NCBI GenBank assembly: GCA_035420085.1
Contig: DAOLUH010000012.1
Location: forward strand, 54,271-118,270
Origin: DSWT01 sp035420085
GTDB taxonomy: Bacteria > Chloroflexota > Anaerolineae > B4-G1 > SLSP01
Direction of reading: 5' to 3'
Length of the DNA stretch: 64,000 nucleotides
Shown here: positions 32,598-40,941 of the stretch, one piece after another
Position numbering within the stretch: the first letter of the stretch is position 1
How the letters are laid out: every line of letters begins with the position of its first letter
Notes under the pieces: model-generated
The model's input: only the letters and a program-made list of their open reading frames with translations
Databases searched by the model: none
What the model was told of the DNA's origin: nothing
Made by a program: the position numbers and the translations under genes

Positions 32598-34331
32598 ATG
32601 TTGCGACGACTTATGAAGATTTTACTTTTGTTTCCTCCTCATTGGGTTCCGGCGATGCCACATCTGGCCTTGCCGACGCTCACCGCTTACCTGCGCGCCC
32701 ACGGTGTGGATGTCCTCCAGCGTGACCTGAACATCGAATTTTTCGATGCGCTGCTCACACGCAGCGCCCTGGAAAATGCGCTGGGGCGTCTGCGTGAACA
32801 AGCGCGCCGTCTCTCTGGCGCGCAAGCCCAGACCTTGCGGGCTGCATTGACAGATGGCCCGCGACTGGCGGCGCACGTGGAAAATGCGAAAACCTGCTTC
32901 CGCAGCCCGGATTTCTTTGATGGCGAGGCCAGCTTGTCAGCCTTCCTCACCCTCGCTCAAAGTCTTGACCTGCTTTCACTGCCTTTCGCCCCCACTGAAC
33001 TTGGCTTGACGAACTTCAGACCGCCCATCCACGCGGATTCCAGCCGTAGTCTGCTGCGCATTGTGGATGACCTACAGCGCAACATTGTCCTCGACTTCTT
33101 CCGCGAGCGTGTGCTCCCCGATATTGTGCGTGAGCAGCCGGATATCGTCGGCATCTCGATTCCCACGCTGGATCAGATGATCGCCGGGATGACGCTTGGG
33201 CATCTAATCAAAAAAGCGGGGTTGCCCTGTCACGTGACCGTCGGCGGTCCGCACATCTCGATGCTGCGCGAGCAACTGCCGAAAGTCCCGGCCATGTTTG
33301 GCTTGTTCGACAGCGCCATTGTGTTTGACGGCGAAACCGCGCTGCTGCGCCTCGCGGAAGCTCTGGATGACGATGGCGACCTCTCTAAAGTGCCCAATTT
33401 GATTTACATGGCTGGTAATGTTGTGCGCAATACGCCGGTGAAGGTTGAACCGCATCCCAACCTGCGGCCTGACTTCGACGGTCTGCCGTTGGAGCGTTAT
33501 CTGGTTCCCACGCCAGTGCTGCCGCTGTTGAGCGCGCACGGCTGTTATCACGGCAAGTGCGGATTCTGTAACGTGGGCTACGGCGGGCCGGCGACGTTCA
33601 GCCAACTCGACGCCGATCTCGTGGTCGAACACATGCTGGCGCTGCACACAAAGTATGGCGCGCGCCACATCTTTTTCGCCGATGAAGCCATCACGCCGCG
33701 TAACCTCAAGGTGATGGCCGACCGGTTGGCGCAAGCCGGGTCGCCCGTGCATTGGTGCGGCTGCGTGCGCTTCGATGCTGCGCTTACCCGCGACCTGCTG
33801 GAACGGATGGCGCAGGGCGGCTGCCGGATGCTGCTCTTTGGCCTGGAAACCGCCGCCGAGCGCACGATGAAGCGTATGGTCAAGGGCACACAATTGCTGG
33901 TGATGAGTCGCATCTTGCGCGACAGTACTGCCGCCGGGATCTGGAATCACACTTTCTTCTTCTTCGGCTTCCCCGGTGAGACGATGGATGAGGCGCAGGA
34001 GACTGTCAATTTCGTCTACGCGCACCAGGACGCGATTCACTCCGCCTCGCCCGGCGCGTTTCTGCTGGAACGCTACTCGCCGGTCGCCTGCAACCCCAAA
34101 AAGTACGGCGTGACCATCAACGAGAATCCCGACCGCGATCTGGCGATTTATTTCGATTACGACGTGGCCTCCGGGTTGGATGAACCGATGGCTGACACCC
34201 TGGCGACGCGACTGGTGGACGTCCTGCCCGAAAAGCAATTCGGCCAATTCTACATCCACGATAGCTACCGCTTGCTCTATGCCGGCGACCTGCGTGACAA
34301 AGGCCGTCCATTGCCCTTGTGGTTGGCTTGA
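32598..34331 (+). CDS. B12-binding-type radical SAM protein
   Basis: 577 residues from ATG 32598; ATG 32613 (MKILLLFPPHW) is an equally good start and the usual form in the family. The N-terminal B12-binding-like Rossmann domain is at about 1-240 (LPTLTAYLRAHG; VGISIPTLDQM; VTVGGPHISML). The radical SAM core follows with cluster motif CYHGKCGFC, where the first two cysteines are separated by four residues rather than the usual three, then HIFFADEAITP and LLFGLETAAERT. It probably does a methyl transfer or radical modification on an unknown substrate. It is followed by an uncharacterised 870-residue protein. Confidence 0.85.
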   Translation: MLRRLMKILLLFPPHWVPAMPHLALPTLTAYLRAHGVDVLQRDLNIEFFDALLTRSALENALGRLREQARRLSGAQAQTLRAALTDGPRLAAHVENAKTCFRSPDFFDGEASLSAFLTLAQSLDLLSLPFAPTELGLTNFRPPIHADSSRSLLRIVDDLQRNIVLDFFRERVLPDIVREQPDIVGISIPTLDQMIAGMTLGHLIKKAGLPCHVTVGGPHISMLREQLPKVPAMFGLFDSAIVFDGETALLRLAEALDDDGDLSKVPNLIYMAGNVVRNTPVKVEPHPNLRPDFDGLPLERYLVPTPVLPLLSAHGCYHGKCGFCNVGYGGPATFSQLDADLVVEHMLALHTKYGARHIFFADEAITPRNLKVMADRLAQAGSPVHWCGCVRFDAALTRDLLERMAQGGCRMLLFGLETAAERTMKRMVKGTQLLVMSRILRDSTAAGIWNHTFFFFGFPGETMDEAQETVNFVYAHQDAIHSASPGAFLLERYSPVACNPKKYGVTINENPDRDLAIYFDYDVASGLDEPMADTLATRLVDVLPEKQFGQFYIHDSYRLLYAGDLRDKGRPLPLWLA

Positions 34332-34463
34332 TTTGGGGGGCGTAGTAACGGCTTTGGCCGTCCATGCGCGAGTCCTCGCGCGACCGCTGAAGTGGTTACT
34401 ATGGACAAATTTTTTGCTCTGCGAGACTATAAACAATCAAACTATGCGAAGGAGTTTCACAGT

Positions 34464-37076
34464 ATGCCTATTTCTTACGTGCGTTACGATCTTCACGACG
34501 GTTACATCCACAACTGGCTCGTCGCTGGGCCGCAGGCCATTCTGGTGGAGGACCTGGCCCGCTTCACTGGCCCCGATTACAAGCTCCAGATCGCCCGCCA
34601 TTACTACACGCCGGAGCACGGCATCACGGAACAGCCCGTCGAACCTGGCCCATTGACCGAGGGTGTTGTGCAGCTGGAAGGCTTCGAGGGCCACTGGCGT
34701 TATGTCCGCTGTTTGGACGACCATTTTGTGGACCTCACGACCTTTCACCATCTTACCACCTATCTGCGGGCATGGGCCTACGTTGAAGTCGAAAGCCAGA
34801 CCGCGCGCGATGTCACATTCGTGCTGACGACCAACGGCCCGGCGGATGTGTGGGTGAACAACGAGCACATTCACCGCCATGAGCACTTTCATCACCAACC
34901 CCCACACAGCGTCGCCTTCACCGCGCATCTTAGCGCAGGTCGTAACCGCATCCTTGTGCGGCTTGAAGCCGTTGCCGCGCGCGCGTGTCCCTTCGTGATG
35001 GCGTTGCGCCTCATACCGGTCGCCAACGCCGACTGCGCGGTGTATCTACCCACGACCATTGATCCCGTGGAACGGCGTAACACGTTGGAGGCGGTCTTCG
35101 AGGCCGCGTATCTCACGCAAGACGTGTTCGACCGTGATGCGGAATATGTTGTGCGTTGGCCGCTCGATATGCCCAAATCGGCCAGCATCGCCGTCCGCCT
35201 GCAGACCCCTGAGGGACGCATCTACGCTGAGGGGAACGTCGAGGCGAAGGCCGGTAAGCGCAAATCCATCGGCAAGGCCTACGAGTTTCCTGTCGGCGCC
35301 CTGCGCCTGACGCTGATGCCGCAGGCGCGTGAGTATTATGAGGGCGATATGCGCATCACCCGCGACCTCAATGTGTGGGGGCTTGGCCTGAACCGTTATC
35401 ATGAAACACCTTATGCAACTTACGATGAGCGCCGCCGTGAAGGGCTGATCGCCGCGGCGCGCCTGGAGGCCAATATCTTCTCTGAGATTGCGAAGATGGC
35501 GGTCGGTTGGTGGCAGCACGTATCGGTCAAGGCGATCCTCGACACGCTTGACGGCATCAATCGGCGCAAGGATTGTAGCGACTTCTACATGGTGGGACTG
35601 TTGGGGATGGTGTACCGCTTTGGGGATGATCCCAAGTTTCCGGCAGAACTTAAACAGCCCATCGAAGACTGCATCCTCAACTTCAAATACTGGCGCGACG
35701 AGCCGGGCAGCGACGCGATGGCTTACGCCACCGAAAATCACAGCATCCTCTTCCACACGGCGGAGATTCTGGCCGGGCAACTGTACCCTGACCGCATCTT
35801 TACCAACGTCGGGCAGACCGGGGAATGGCACCGCGAGAAGGGCGAGCGGCTGGCGCTGGAATGGCTGCACGAGCGCGGCGTCCACGGTTTCAAGGAATGG
35901 GATTCCAACTGCTACTTCGAGGAAGACATTCTGGCGCTTTCGCACTTGATTGATCTGGCCGAATCGCAGCCCGTTTGGGAGATGGCGAGCGTGCTGATGG
36001 ACAAGATGCTGTTCAGCATCGCCGTGAATTCGTACAAGGGCGTCTTTGGCTCCACCCACGGGCGCACCTACGCGCCGCTGATCAAGGGCGGTTATCTGGA
36101 AGGGACGGCGGGCATCACCAACGTCTTGTGGGGGATGGGCGTGTTCAACAACCGCATTATGGGCACAGTCAGCGTAGCGTGTATGGAAAACTACGAGCTA
36201 CCCGTTCTCATCGCCAACATCGCCGCCGACCTGCCTGAGGAGATGTGGAACCGCGAGCGGCATGTGGGCGACGAGGCGTTGTGGCGCGCCTCCGGCTCAC
36301 TCGGCGACGAGGTCAACAAGGTCACATACAAAACACCGGATTACATGCTTGCTTCCGCGCAGGATTACCACCCCGGCGAGAAAGGCTTCCAGCAGCACAT
36401 CTGGCAAGCCACATTTGGGCCGGCGGCGGTTGTGTTTGTCACTCACCCGCCGTGTATGAGCGAAGAGGGATCGCATCGCCCTAACTTCTGGCACGGGAAC
36501 GTCATCCTACCGCGCGTGGCGCAGTGGAAAGACGTGCTCATCGCCATCCACAAGTTGCCGGACGATGACTGGATGGGTTTCACCCACGCCTACTTCCCCA
36601 AATCCGCTTTCGATGAAGGCATTATGTGTGATGGCGCGCAGGGACGCACGTGGGCTTTCGCGCGCAAGGGGAATGGCTACCTGGCCCTCACCGCGTCGCA
36701 GGGTCTCACCCTGATGACCGCCGGACTGACCGCGCATCGTGAGCTGCGCTCCTACGGCTTGCAGAACGTATGGCTGTGCCACCTGGGACGCGCCGCGCTT
36801 GACGGCGACTTCAAAACGTTCCAGGAGAAAATCCTTGCACTGGATGTTGCTTTTGATGGTCTTTCCGTTCAGATGAACACCCTGCGTGGCGACACACTTG
36901 CCTTTGGCTGGAAAGGCCCATTGCTGCGCAACGGCATCGTCGAGCCGATCACCGGCTTCCAGCACTACGAAAACCCCTACTGCGTGGCGAACTTCCCGGT
37001 GAAGTCAATGTACATCGGCTATGGGGAGCAGGTGATGCGGCTGAAGTTCGTGGAAGAGGATAGCCACATCGTTTGA
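34464..37076 (+). CDS. Uncharacterised large protein, possible glycoside hydrolase or lyase-like (alpha/alpha) fold
   Basis: 870 residues from ATG 34464 (AAGGAG 9 bases upstream); the frame is open further but without a better start. No signal peptide, so cytoplasmic. The N-terminal 190 residues are beta-rich and carbohydrate-binding-like (VWVNNEHIHRHEHFHHQPPH; LSAGRNRILVRLEAVAAR). From about 310 it is helical with aromatic and acidic patches (DFYMVGLLGMVYRFGDD; ATENHSILFHTAEILAG; GFKEWDSNCYFEEDILALSHL), resembling (alpha/alpha) toroid glycosidases and heparinases. The C-terminal 200 residues are beta-rich. Catalytic residues were not identified. Sugar metabolism is inferred from fold impression only. 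Confidence 0.6.
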   Translation: MPISYVRYDLHDGYIHNWLVAGPQAILVEDLARFTGPDYKLQIARHYYTPEHGITEQPVEPGPLTEGVVQLEGFEGHWRYVRCLDDHFVDLTTFHHLTTYLRAWAYVEVESQTARDVTFVLTTNGPADVWVNNEHIHRHEHFHHQPPHSVAFTAHLSAGRNRILVRLEAVAARACPFVMALRLIPVANADCAVYLPTTIDPVERRNTLEAVFEAAYLTQDVFDRDAEYVVRWPLDMPKSASIAVRLQTPEGRIYAEGNVEAKAGKRKSIGKAYEFPVGALRLTLMPQAREYYEGDMRITRDLNVWGLGLNRYHETPYATYDERRREGLIAAARLEANIFSEIAKMAVGWWQHVSVKAILDTLDGINRRKDCSDFYMVGLLGMVYRFGDDPKFPAELKQPIEDCILNFKYWRDEPGSDAMAYATENHSILFHTAEILAGQLYPDRIFTNVGQTGEWHREKGERLALEWLHERGVHGFKEWDSNCYFEEDILALSHLIDLAESQPVWEMASVLMDKMLFSIAVNSYKGVFGSTHGRTYAPLIKGGYLEGTAGITNVLWGMGVFNNRIMGTVSVACMENYELPVLIANIAADLPEEMWNRERHVGDEALWRASGSLGDEVNKVTYKTPDYMLASAQDYHPGEKGFQQHIWQATFGPAAVVFVTHPPCMSEEGSHRPNFWHGNVILPRVAQWKDVLIAIHKLPDDDWMGFTHAYFPKSAFDEGIMCDGAQGRTWAFARKGNGYLALTASQGLTLMTAGLTAHRELRSYGLQNVWLCHLGRAALDGDFKTFQEKILALDVAFDGLSVQMNTLRGDTLAFGWKGPLLRNGIVEPITGFQHYENPYCVANFPVKSMYIGYGEQVMRLKFVEEDSHIV

Positions 37077-37101
37077 ATTTCTCTGTTGTTCAGTGTAGAA
37101 T
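37073..37101 (+). promoter_or_regulatory. Sigma-70-like promoter for the small TumE-type module
   Basis: TTGAAT, 17 bases, TAGAAT, overlapping the end of the preceding gene. A 12-bp-stem palindrome follows at 37106. Confidence 0.5.
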
Positions 37102-37105
37102 AGAG

Positions 37106-37132
37106 GTAGGTCGGATTGACAATCCGACCTAC
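37106..37132. repeat. Palindromic repeat with 12-bp stem
   Basis: Arms GTAGGTCGGATT and AATCCGACCTAC around GAC. It resembles the GCGATTTG palindrome family and lies in the 5' leader of the next gene. Confidence 0.7.
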
Positions 37133-37187
37133 GTTATTCTTACTTTTGGTGATGGCTAACATGTTTGTTGTTAGGAGAGATGCATCT

Positions 37188-37472
37188 ATGACCGTTCAAG
37201 CAATAACCCAGACATTGAGTGATTTGCTGGCTTTGCCGGAGCCGGAACTTGTCCACAAAGGGCTGTTGGCGCTTATTGAGAAGGAAATCCGGCTGGCGGA
37301 ACAGGAAATTGCTGTTTTGCGCGAGCGATATGACGTTTTTTCTCCAGAAGCGCTTTACCAGGCGATTCAAGAGGGAGTTGTTGTTCCTCATCCAGCCTGG
37401 GAAGATTATATCGTGTGGAAGAATAAATTAGCGCATATTACATCATTACAACAAACATCTGGACGTAATTGA
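37188..37472 (+). CDS. Probable antitoxin-like partner of a TumE-family protein
   Basis: 94 residues from ATG 37188, after AGGAGAGA; the frame is open to 37116. It is mostly helical (LSDLLALPEPELVHKGLLALIEKEIRLAEQEIAVLRERY, coiled-coil-prone), ending in VPHPAWEDYIVWKNKL. Such proteins precede TumE/DUF6516 toxins. The last 12 codons overlap the likely N-terminus of the toxin in another frame. The assignment rests on context. Confidence 0.6.
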   Translation: MTVQAITQTLSDLLALPEPELVHKGLLALIEKEIRLAEQEIAVLRERYDVFSPEALYQAIQEGVVVPHPAWEDYIVWKNKLAHITSLQQTSGRN

Positions 37473-37818
37473 GCTATGTTACCGTTTAGCATTTGCTGAA
37501 TTCGGCGACATTGTTATCCACACGACATTTGTGGGCGGTACGTTTTCCAGTCCTAACAAGCTGCGCCTTGTTTTCACCGACGAATCTTTTCTTGATATAT
37601 GGCTATCTCCAGACAATGATTATGCTTATCATTGGGAACGCCGGCGTCAATCTGGACAGATGTATAGATGGGATAATGCTCCGCATCATCCACATGTGTC
37701 AACATTCCCCGCGCACTTTCACGAAGGCGATGAGCCAAACATTCTTGAAAGTTATCTGGCGACAAAACCGGAACGCGCCTTGCGTGAAATTCTTACCTTT
37801 GTGCGGCGAAATCTGTGA
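37432..37818 (+). CDS. TumE-family (DUF6516-like) toxin, start codon unclear
   Basis: From GTG 37531 the frame gives 95 residues, but family-like coding extends upstream in frame to the stop at 37429-37431 (HHYNKHLDVIELCYRLAFAE), with no ATG, GTG or TTG available there. The core has WERRRQSGQMYRWDNAPHHP and FPAHFHEG, typical of TumE-like proteins. Possible readings are an unusual start codon (ATA 37435), translation from GTG 37531, or a mutation that removed the start. It overlaps the antitoxin gene by about 40 bases. Confidence 0.6.
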   Translation, partial: RILHHYNKHLDVIELCYRLAFAEFGDIVIHTTFVGGTFSSPNKLRLVFTDESFLDIWLSPDNDYAYHWERRRQSGQMYRWDNAPHHPHVSTFPAHFHEGDEPNILESYLATKPERALREILTFVRRNL

Positions 37819-37858
37819 GGACTGGTATAGCTCAAACGTAATATCTGGATAAACTTGA

Positions 37859-38380
37859 ATGGAAAAGATATTAGCTATCCTGAATCAGTTGGAGCGTGAA
37901 GGTATTATTGGCCACTACGCAATTGGCGGGGCGGTTGCTGCTACACGTTATATCGAACCCATTCAGACTTACGACCTGGATGTCTTTGTGATGCTTCCGG
38001 TTGCTCCTTCCGGGTCGATTTCGCTCACAGCCGTTTATGCACGTCTCAAACAATTGGGTTACTCGGCGGAAGGTGAGAGCGTTGTCATTGAAGACTGGCC
38101 TGTGCAGTTTCTTCCGGTTTTCAATCCTTTGACAGATGAGGCGTTGCTGCAAGCCCTGGAGGTGAGATTTGGCGCTACCCCCACCCGTGTATTGAGCGCC
38201 GAATATCTGGCGGCTATTATGTTGGATACAGGACGGTCAAAAGACCATACGCGCCTGGTACAGTTTTTTGAATCTGGTATCCTGGATAGGACGGTTCTGG
38301 AAAGCATAATCGCTCGGCATGGTTTGATGGAAAAGTGGCAACGCTTTCGGACACGATTTCTGAATGAGGAAGTTGGTTGA
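37859..38380 (+). CDS. Small nucleotidyltransferase-fold protein
   Basis: 173 residues. The N-terminal helix is followed by YAIGGAVAATRYIEPIQTYDLDVFV: a GG motif (23-24) and a DLD motif (39-41), as in minimal or AbiEii-like nucleotidyltransferases. C-terminal helices include DHTRLVQFFESG. Such enzymes occur as toxins or as AMP-transferring antitoxins next to small partners. The 70-residue gene 15 bases downstream is the likely partner. Substrate unknown. Confidence 0.75.
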   Translation: MEKILAILNQLEREGIIGHYAIGGAVAATRYIEPIQTYDLDVFVMLPVAPSGSISLTAVYARLKQLGYSAEGESVVIEDWPVQFLPVFNPLTDEALLQALEVRFGATPTRVLSAEYLAAIMLDTGRSKDHTRLVQFFESGILDRTVLESIIARHGLMEKWQRFRTRFLNEEVG

Positions 38381-38394
38381 AGAGGTGTGTTTGA

Positions 38395-38607
38395 ATGTAC
38401 CCTGATGTATCTCACATCTTTACCGCAAAGGCCCAGCAACGACGCAGGTTGGCAGCCTTATCTTGGGAAGAGAAAGTTGCTATCCTTGAACGGATGCGTT
38501 CTGTGACTAAAGACATGTGGAACGAAATGACTGCCGATGAGAATCAGATATGCTTGGAATTGGCTGATCAGCACAAATACGAGATAACGATACCTCAAAA
38601 TGGATGA
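38395..38607 (+). CDS. Small helical protein, likely partner of the nucleotidyltransferase
   Basis: 70 residues (FTAKAQQRRRLAALSWEEKVAILERM), a pattern common in short proteins paired with nucleotidyltransferases. Its 3' end overlaps the start of the GDPD gene by 8 bases. No defined family was recognised. Confidence 0.6.
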   Translation: MYPDVSHIFTAKAQQRRRLAALSWEEKVAILERMRSVTKDMWNEMTADENQICLELADQHKYEITIPQNG

Positions 38608-40045
38608 CATCAATCTTCCCCTAACAACCCTGTTCGACGTTCCTCAAAACTCTGCCGACCGCGCCCTTGCCGCCCACTACGCGCCAATCCTGCGCTTCGA
38701 CGCCCGCGAACCGTTCTTGCCGTTGGCGGCGGGCTACACGATTTTCCGCGAAACTGAGGAATCGCCGTCGTTCCGCCAGGGACGTATCATTGACCTGACG
38801 CCGTCAAATGGCCCGCCCGCCGAATTTGCCATCGAATACGCGATTTGGTGGGACTGGGACATCGGCCATCTGTATGAACTGGAGCATGTGTGGGTCTACG
38901 TGGGCGCGGATGGGCGTGTGGTGCGCGTCGAAGCCAGTTGGCACGGCGATTTTCATTTGCTTTATCCGTTCATTCTGCTGACCAATGACAGTGGCGATCA
39001 CCCCTATGTGTACAGCGAGCCGGGCAAGCACGCCTTCGCGCCGACCCCCACGTGGTTCAAGGAGCGCCGGGTGGAGTTCAAACGCTCAGAGACGAGCGAC
39101 CTGGCTGGCGTCGGCGGCGTGTTGCTGGCGCCGTACCTCAGGGATCAAGTCAAGCCGACGCCGCTCAAGACACGCCTGGTGCATACCTACCTCGCGCAAC
39201 GCGCCTTCGAGCCGAGTTGGGATTTCTCCCAAACCTTCCCGCTTACGCCGGAGATGCTCGTTCCGTGGGATGCGCTGCGCGCCTGGATGCCGGGGCGGGT
39301 CAACGCCATCCTCGACCGACTGGCGCAGGAGATTCTGCCTGCAGAATACCGTTTCCTACGCATCGGGCATCGCGGCGCGCGGGCGCACGCGCCCGATAAC
39401 ACATTGCTCGGCATCCGCACGGCGGCTGCGTTCGGCGCCGATATGGTCGAGATTGACGTGCAGCGCACTGCCGATGGCTACGTGGTGCTGGCGCACGACG
39501 CCTATCTCACGGACGCCGGCGGACAGGCGTGGCCGGTGCAGCGTAGCACCCTTGAGGAACTGCGCGCCATTGACCTGGGGCAGGGTGAGCACATCCTGAC
39601 CTTTGCCGAGGCGCTGAAAGTCTGCATGGAAGAGAACCTCGGCGCGTACATCGAAATTAAAGACGGCGGCGTTATCGCTGATGTGATTACGGCGCTGCGC
39701 GACGAAAAGTACGGCGCGCACTGCATTCTCAGCTCCTTTCGCCCGGATTGGCTGGCGACGGTCAAGACCTATGAGCCGAAACTCATGACATCCATCCTCT
39801 TCAATGCGCCATCGGTGGATGCCGTCAAACTGGCGCAGTCCGTGAAAGCGACTTTCGTACACCCGTGTTGGGAGCGTTTCTCCAATCCAAGCGCGTTGCT
39901 GACCAGCGCTTGGGTCTCCCGTGTGCGCGCAGCCGACCTGGGCATCGTTTGCTGGCACGAAGAACGCCCGGAAGAGCTTGCGGCCTTGCGGCAAATCGGC
40001 GTGGATGCGATTTGTAGCGACGCGCCGGAATTGCTCTTGGAATAG
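38600..40045 (+). CDS. Glycerophosphodiester phosphodiesterase with N-terminal extra domain
   Basis: 481 residues. The N-terminal 250 residues are an unrecognised beta-rich domain (YAPILRFDAREPFLPL; EYAIWWDWDIGHLYELEHVWVYVG). The GDPD TIM barrel starts near 254 with catalytic HRGARAHAPDNT (H257, R258), then MVEIDVQRTADGYVVLAHD (E, D and H metal and catalytic residues) and YIEIKDGG. It should hydrolyse glycerophosphodiesters to glycerol-3-phosphate and alcohols. There is no signal peptide. The fusion is uncommon, and the extra domain may bind lipids or membranes (inference). Confidence 0.85.
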   Translation: MDDINLPLTTLFDVPQNSADRALAAHYAPILRFDAREPFLPLAAGYTIFRETEESPSFRQGRIIDLTPSNGPPAEFAIEYAIWWDWDIGHLYELEHVWVYVGADGRVVRVEASWHGDFHLLYPFILLTNDSGDHPYVYSEPGKHAFAPTPTWFKERRVEFKRSETSDLAGVGGVLLAPYLRDQVKPTPLKTRLVHTYLAQRAFEPSWDFSQTFPLTPEMLVPWDALRAWMPGRVNAILDRLAQEILPAEYRFLRIGHRGARAHAPDNTLLGIRTAAAFGADMVEIDVQRTADGYVVLAHDAYLTDAGGQAWPVQRSTLEELRAIDLGQGEHILTFAEALKVCMEENLGAYIEIKDGGVIADVITALRDEKYGAHCILSSFRPDWLATVKTYEPKLMTSILFNAPSVDAVKLAQSVKATFVHPCWERFSNPSALLTSAWVSRVRAADLGIVCWHEERPEELAALRQIGVDAICSDAPELLLE

Positions 40046-40047
40046 GA

Positions 40048-40076
40048 TTGACATCATATAAGACATCGTATATGAT
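40048..40076 (+). promoter_or_regulatory. Promoter with overlapping inverted-repeat operator (toxin-antitoxin)
   Basis: TTGACA, 17 bases, TATGAT. Within it, ATCATATA (40053-40060) and TATATGAT (40069-40076) form an inverted repeat with an 8-base spacer. This is the expected layout for autorepression by the antitoxin encoded at 40101. Confidence 0.75.
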
Positions 40077-40100
40077 ATGTGTAGACGAGGGAGGTGTACG

Positions 40101-40499
40101 ATGTCGAGGTATCCGTTGAATTTACCGGCGCAGTTGAAGCAGGAAGCTGAAACTTGGGCTGAGACGCAGGGCGTTTCGCTTAATCAATTCATTATGTGGG
40201 CGGTCGCTGAGAAAGTGGGTGAATTGCGCCAGAATTTGGACGACCCGGCATTTCCGCGTATAACATATCGGAGTGGCGCTTCACGTATACCTACGCCGAT
40301 TGTGCGCGGGACAGGTATTCGGGTGCAAACACTCGTGGTCGCTGTTGAACATTGGCAGATGACGCCAGCGCAGGTCGCCGCTGAATATGATTTGACGTTG
40401 ACTCAGGTTGAGGAAGCAATGGCTTTCTATGAGGCTCATCATATTGAGATAGAGGCTTCACTGGAAGCCGAACGGGCGCTGGAACCCAATTATGCCTGA
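40101..40499 (+). CDS. Antitoxin: DNA-binding N-terminus with DUF433 domain
   Basis: 132 residues from ATG 40101 (GGGAGGTG upstream). Residues 1-45 are ribbon-helix-helix-like (YPLNLPAQLKQEAETWAETQGVSLNQFI) and about 60-120 are DUF433 (RIPTPIVRGTGIRVQTLVVAV; AAEYDLTLTQVEEAMAFYEAH). DUF433 proteins are antitoxins of DUF5615 PIN-like toxins. The stop overlaps the toxin start by 8 bases. Confidence 0.85.
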   Translation: MSRYPLNLPAQLKQEAETWAETQGVSLNQFIMWAVAEKVGELRQNLDDPAFPRITYRSGASRIPTPIVRGTGIRVQTLVVAVEHWQMTPAQVAAEYDLTLTQVEEAMAFYEAHHIEIEASLEAERALEPNYA

Positions 40500-40845
40500 A
40501 CCCCGTTTGCATCTTGACGCTGATACTTCGCGCAAAGTCTTGCATACGGCATTGCTGAACCGCAATCATGACGTTACCCGCACGCCACAAACCTGGATGC
40601 CATTGGATGCAACCGATGAAATCCAACTTTTAGGTGCAACGGCTCAAGGGCGGGTCATTTTCACCTTCAATGTCCGTGATTTTATGGCGTTGGCGAAACA
40701 ATATCCCCGTCACGGTGGGATTGTCCTGGCGGCGCAATCATCCTGGACGCTGGTGGCGTTGATTGAATCGCTTGACCGGTTATTGTGTGAAACCGAGGCA
40801 GATGATTGGCCTGGTCAGGTACGTTGGCTTAATGACTGGCGATAA
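40492..40845 (+). CDS. DUF5615 PIN-like toxin
   Basis: 117 residues. An early acidic pair in LHLDADTSRKV, then FTFNVRDFMALA and GGIVLAAQ are typical of DUF5615 proteins, which have a PIN-like RNase fold. It is translationally coupled to the DUF433 antitoxin. RNase activity is inferred from the fold. Confidence 0.82.
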   Translation: MPEPRLHLDADTSRKVLHTALLNRNHDVTRTPQTWMPLDATDEIQLLGATAQGRVIFTFNVRDFMALAKQYPRHGGIVLAAQSSWTLVALIESLDRLLCETEADDWPGQVRWLNDWR

Positions 40846-40851
40846 CAAGAG

Positions 40852-40869
40852 CGCGATTTGGAAATCGCG
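40852..40869. repeat. Palindromic repeat, GCGATTTG family
   Basis: CGCGATTTGGAAATCGCG followed by GCTACT, the same as at 2979. It lies 7 bases after the toxin gene and may end its transcript. Confidence 0.7.
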
Positions 40870-40875
40870 GCTACT

Positions 40876-40909
40876 TTCCGAAAATCCGTTTCATCCGTTC
40901 AATCCGTTG
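40876..40909. repeat. ATCCGTT tandem array
   Basis: Units AATCCGTT, TCATCCGTT and CAATCCGTT lie just upstream of the ribosome binding site of ridA. Confidence 0.6.
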
Positions 40910-40941
40910 ACAAAAAAACTAACTTTAGGAGGTATTTCACC

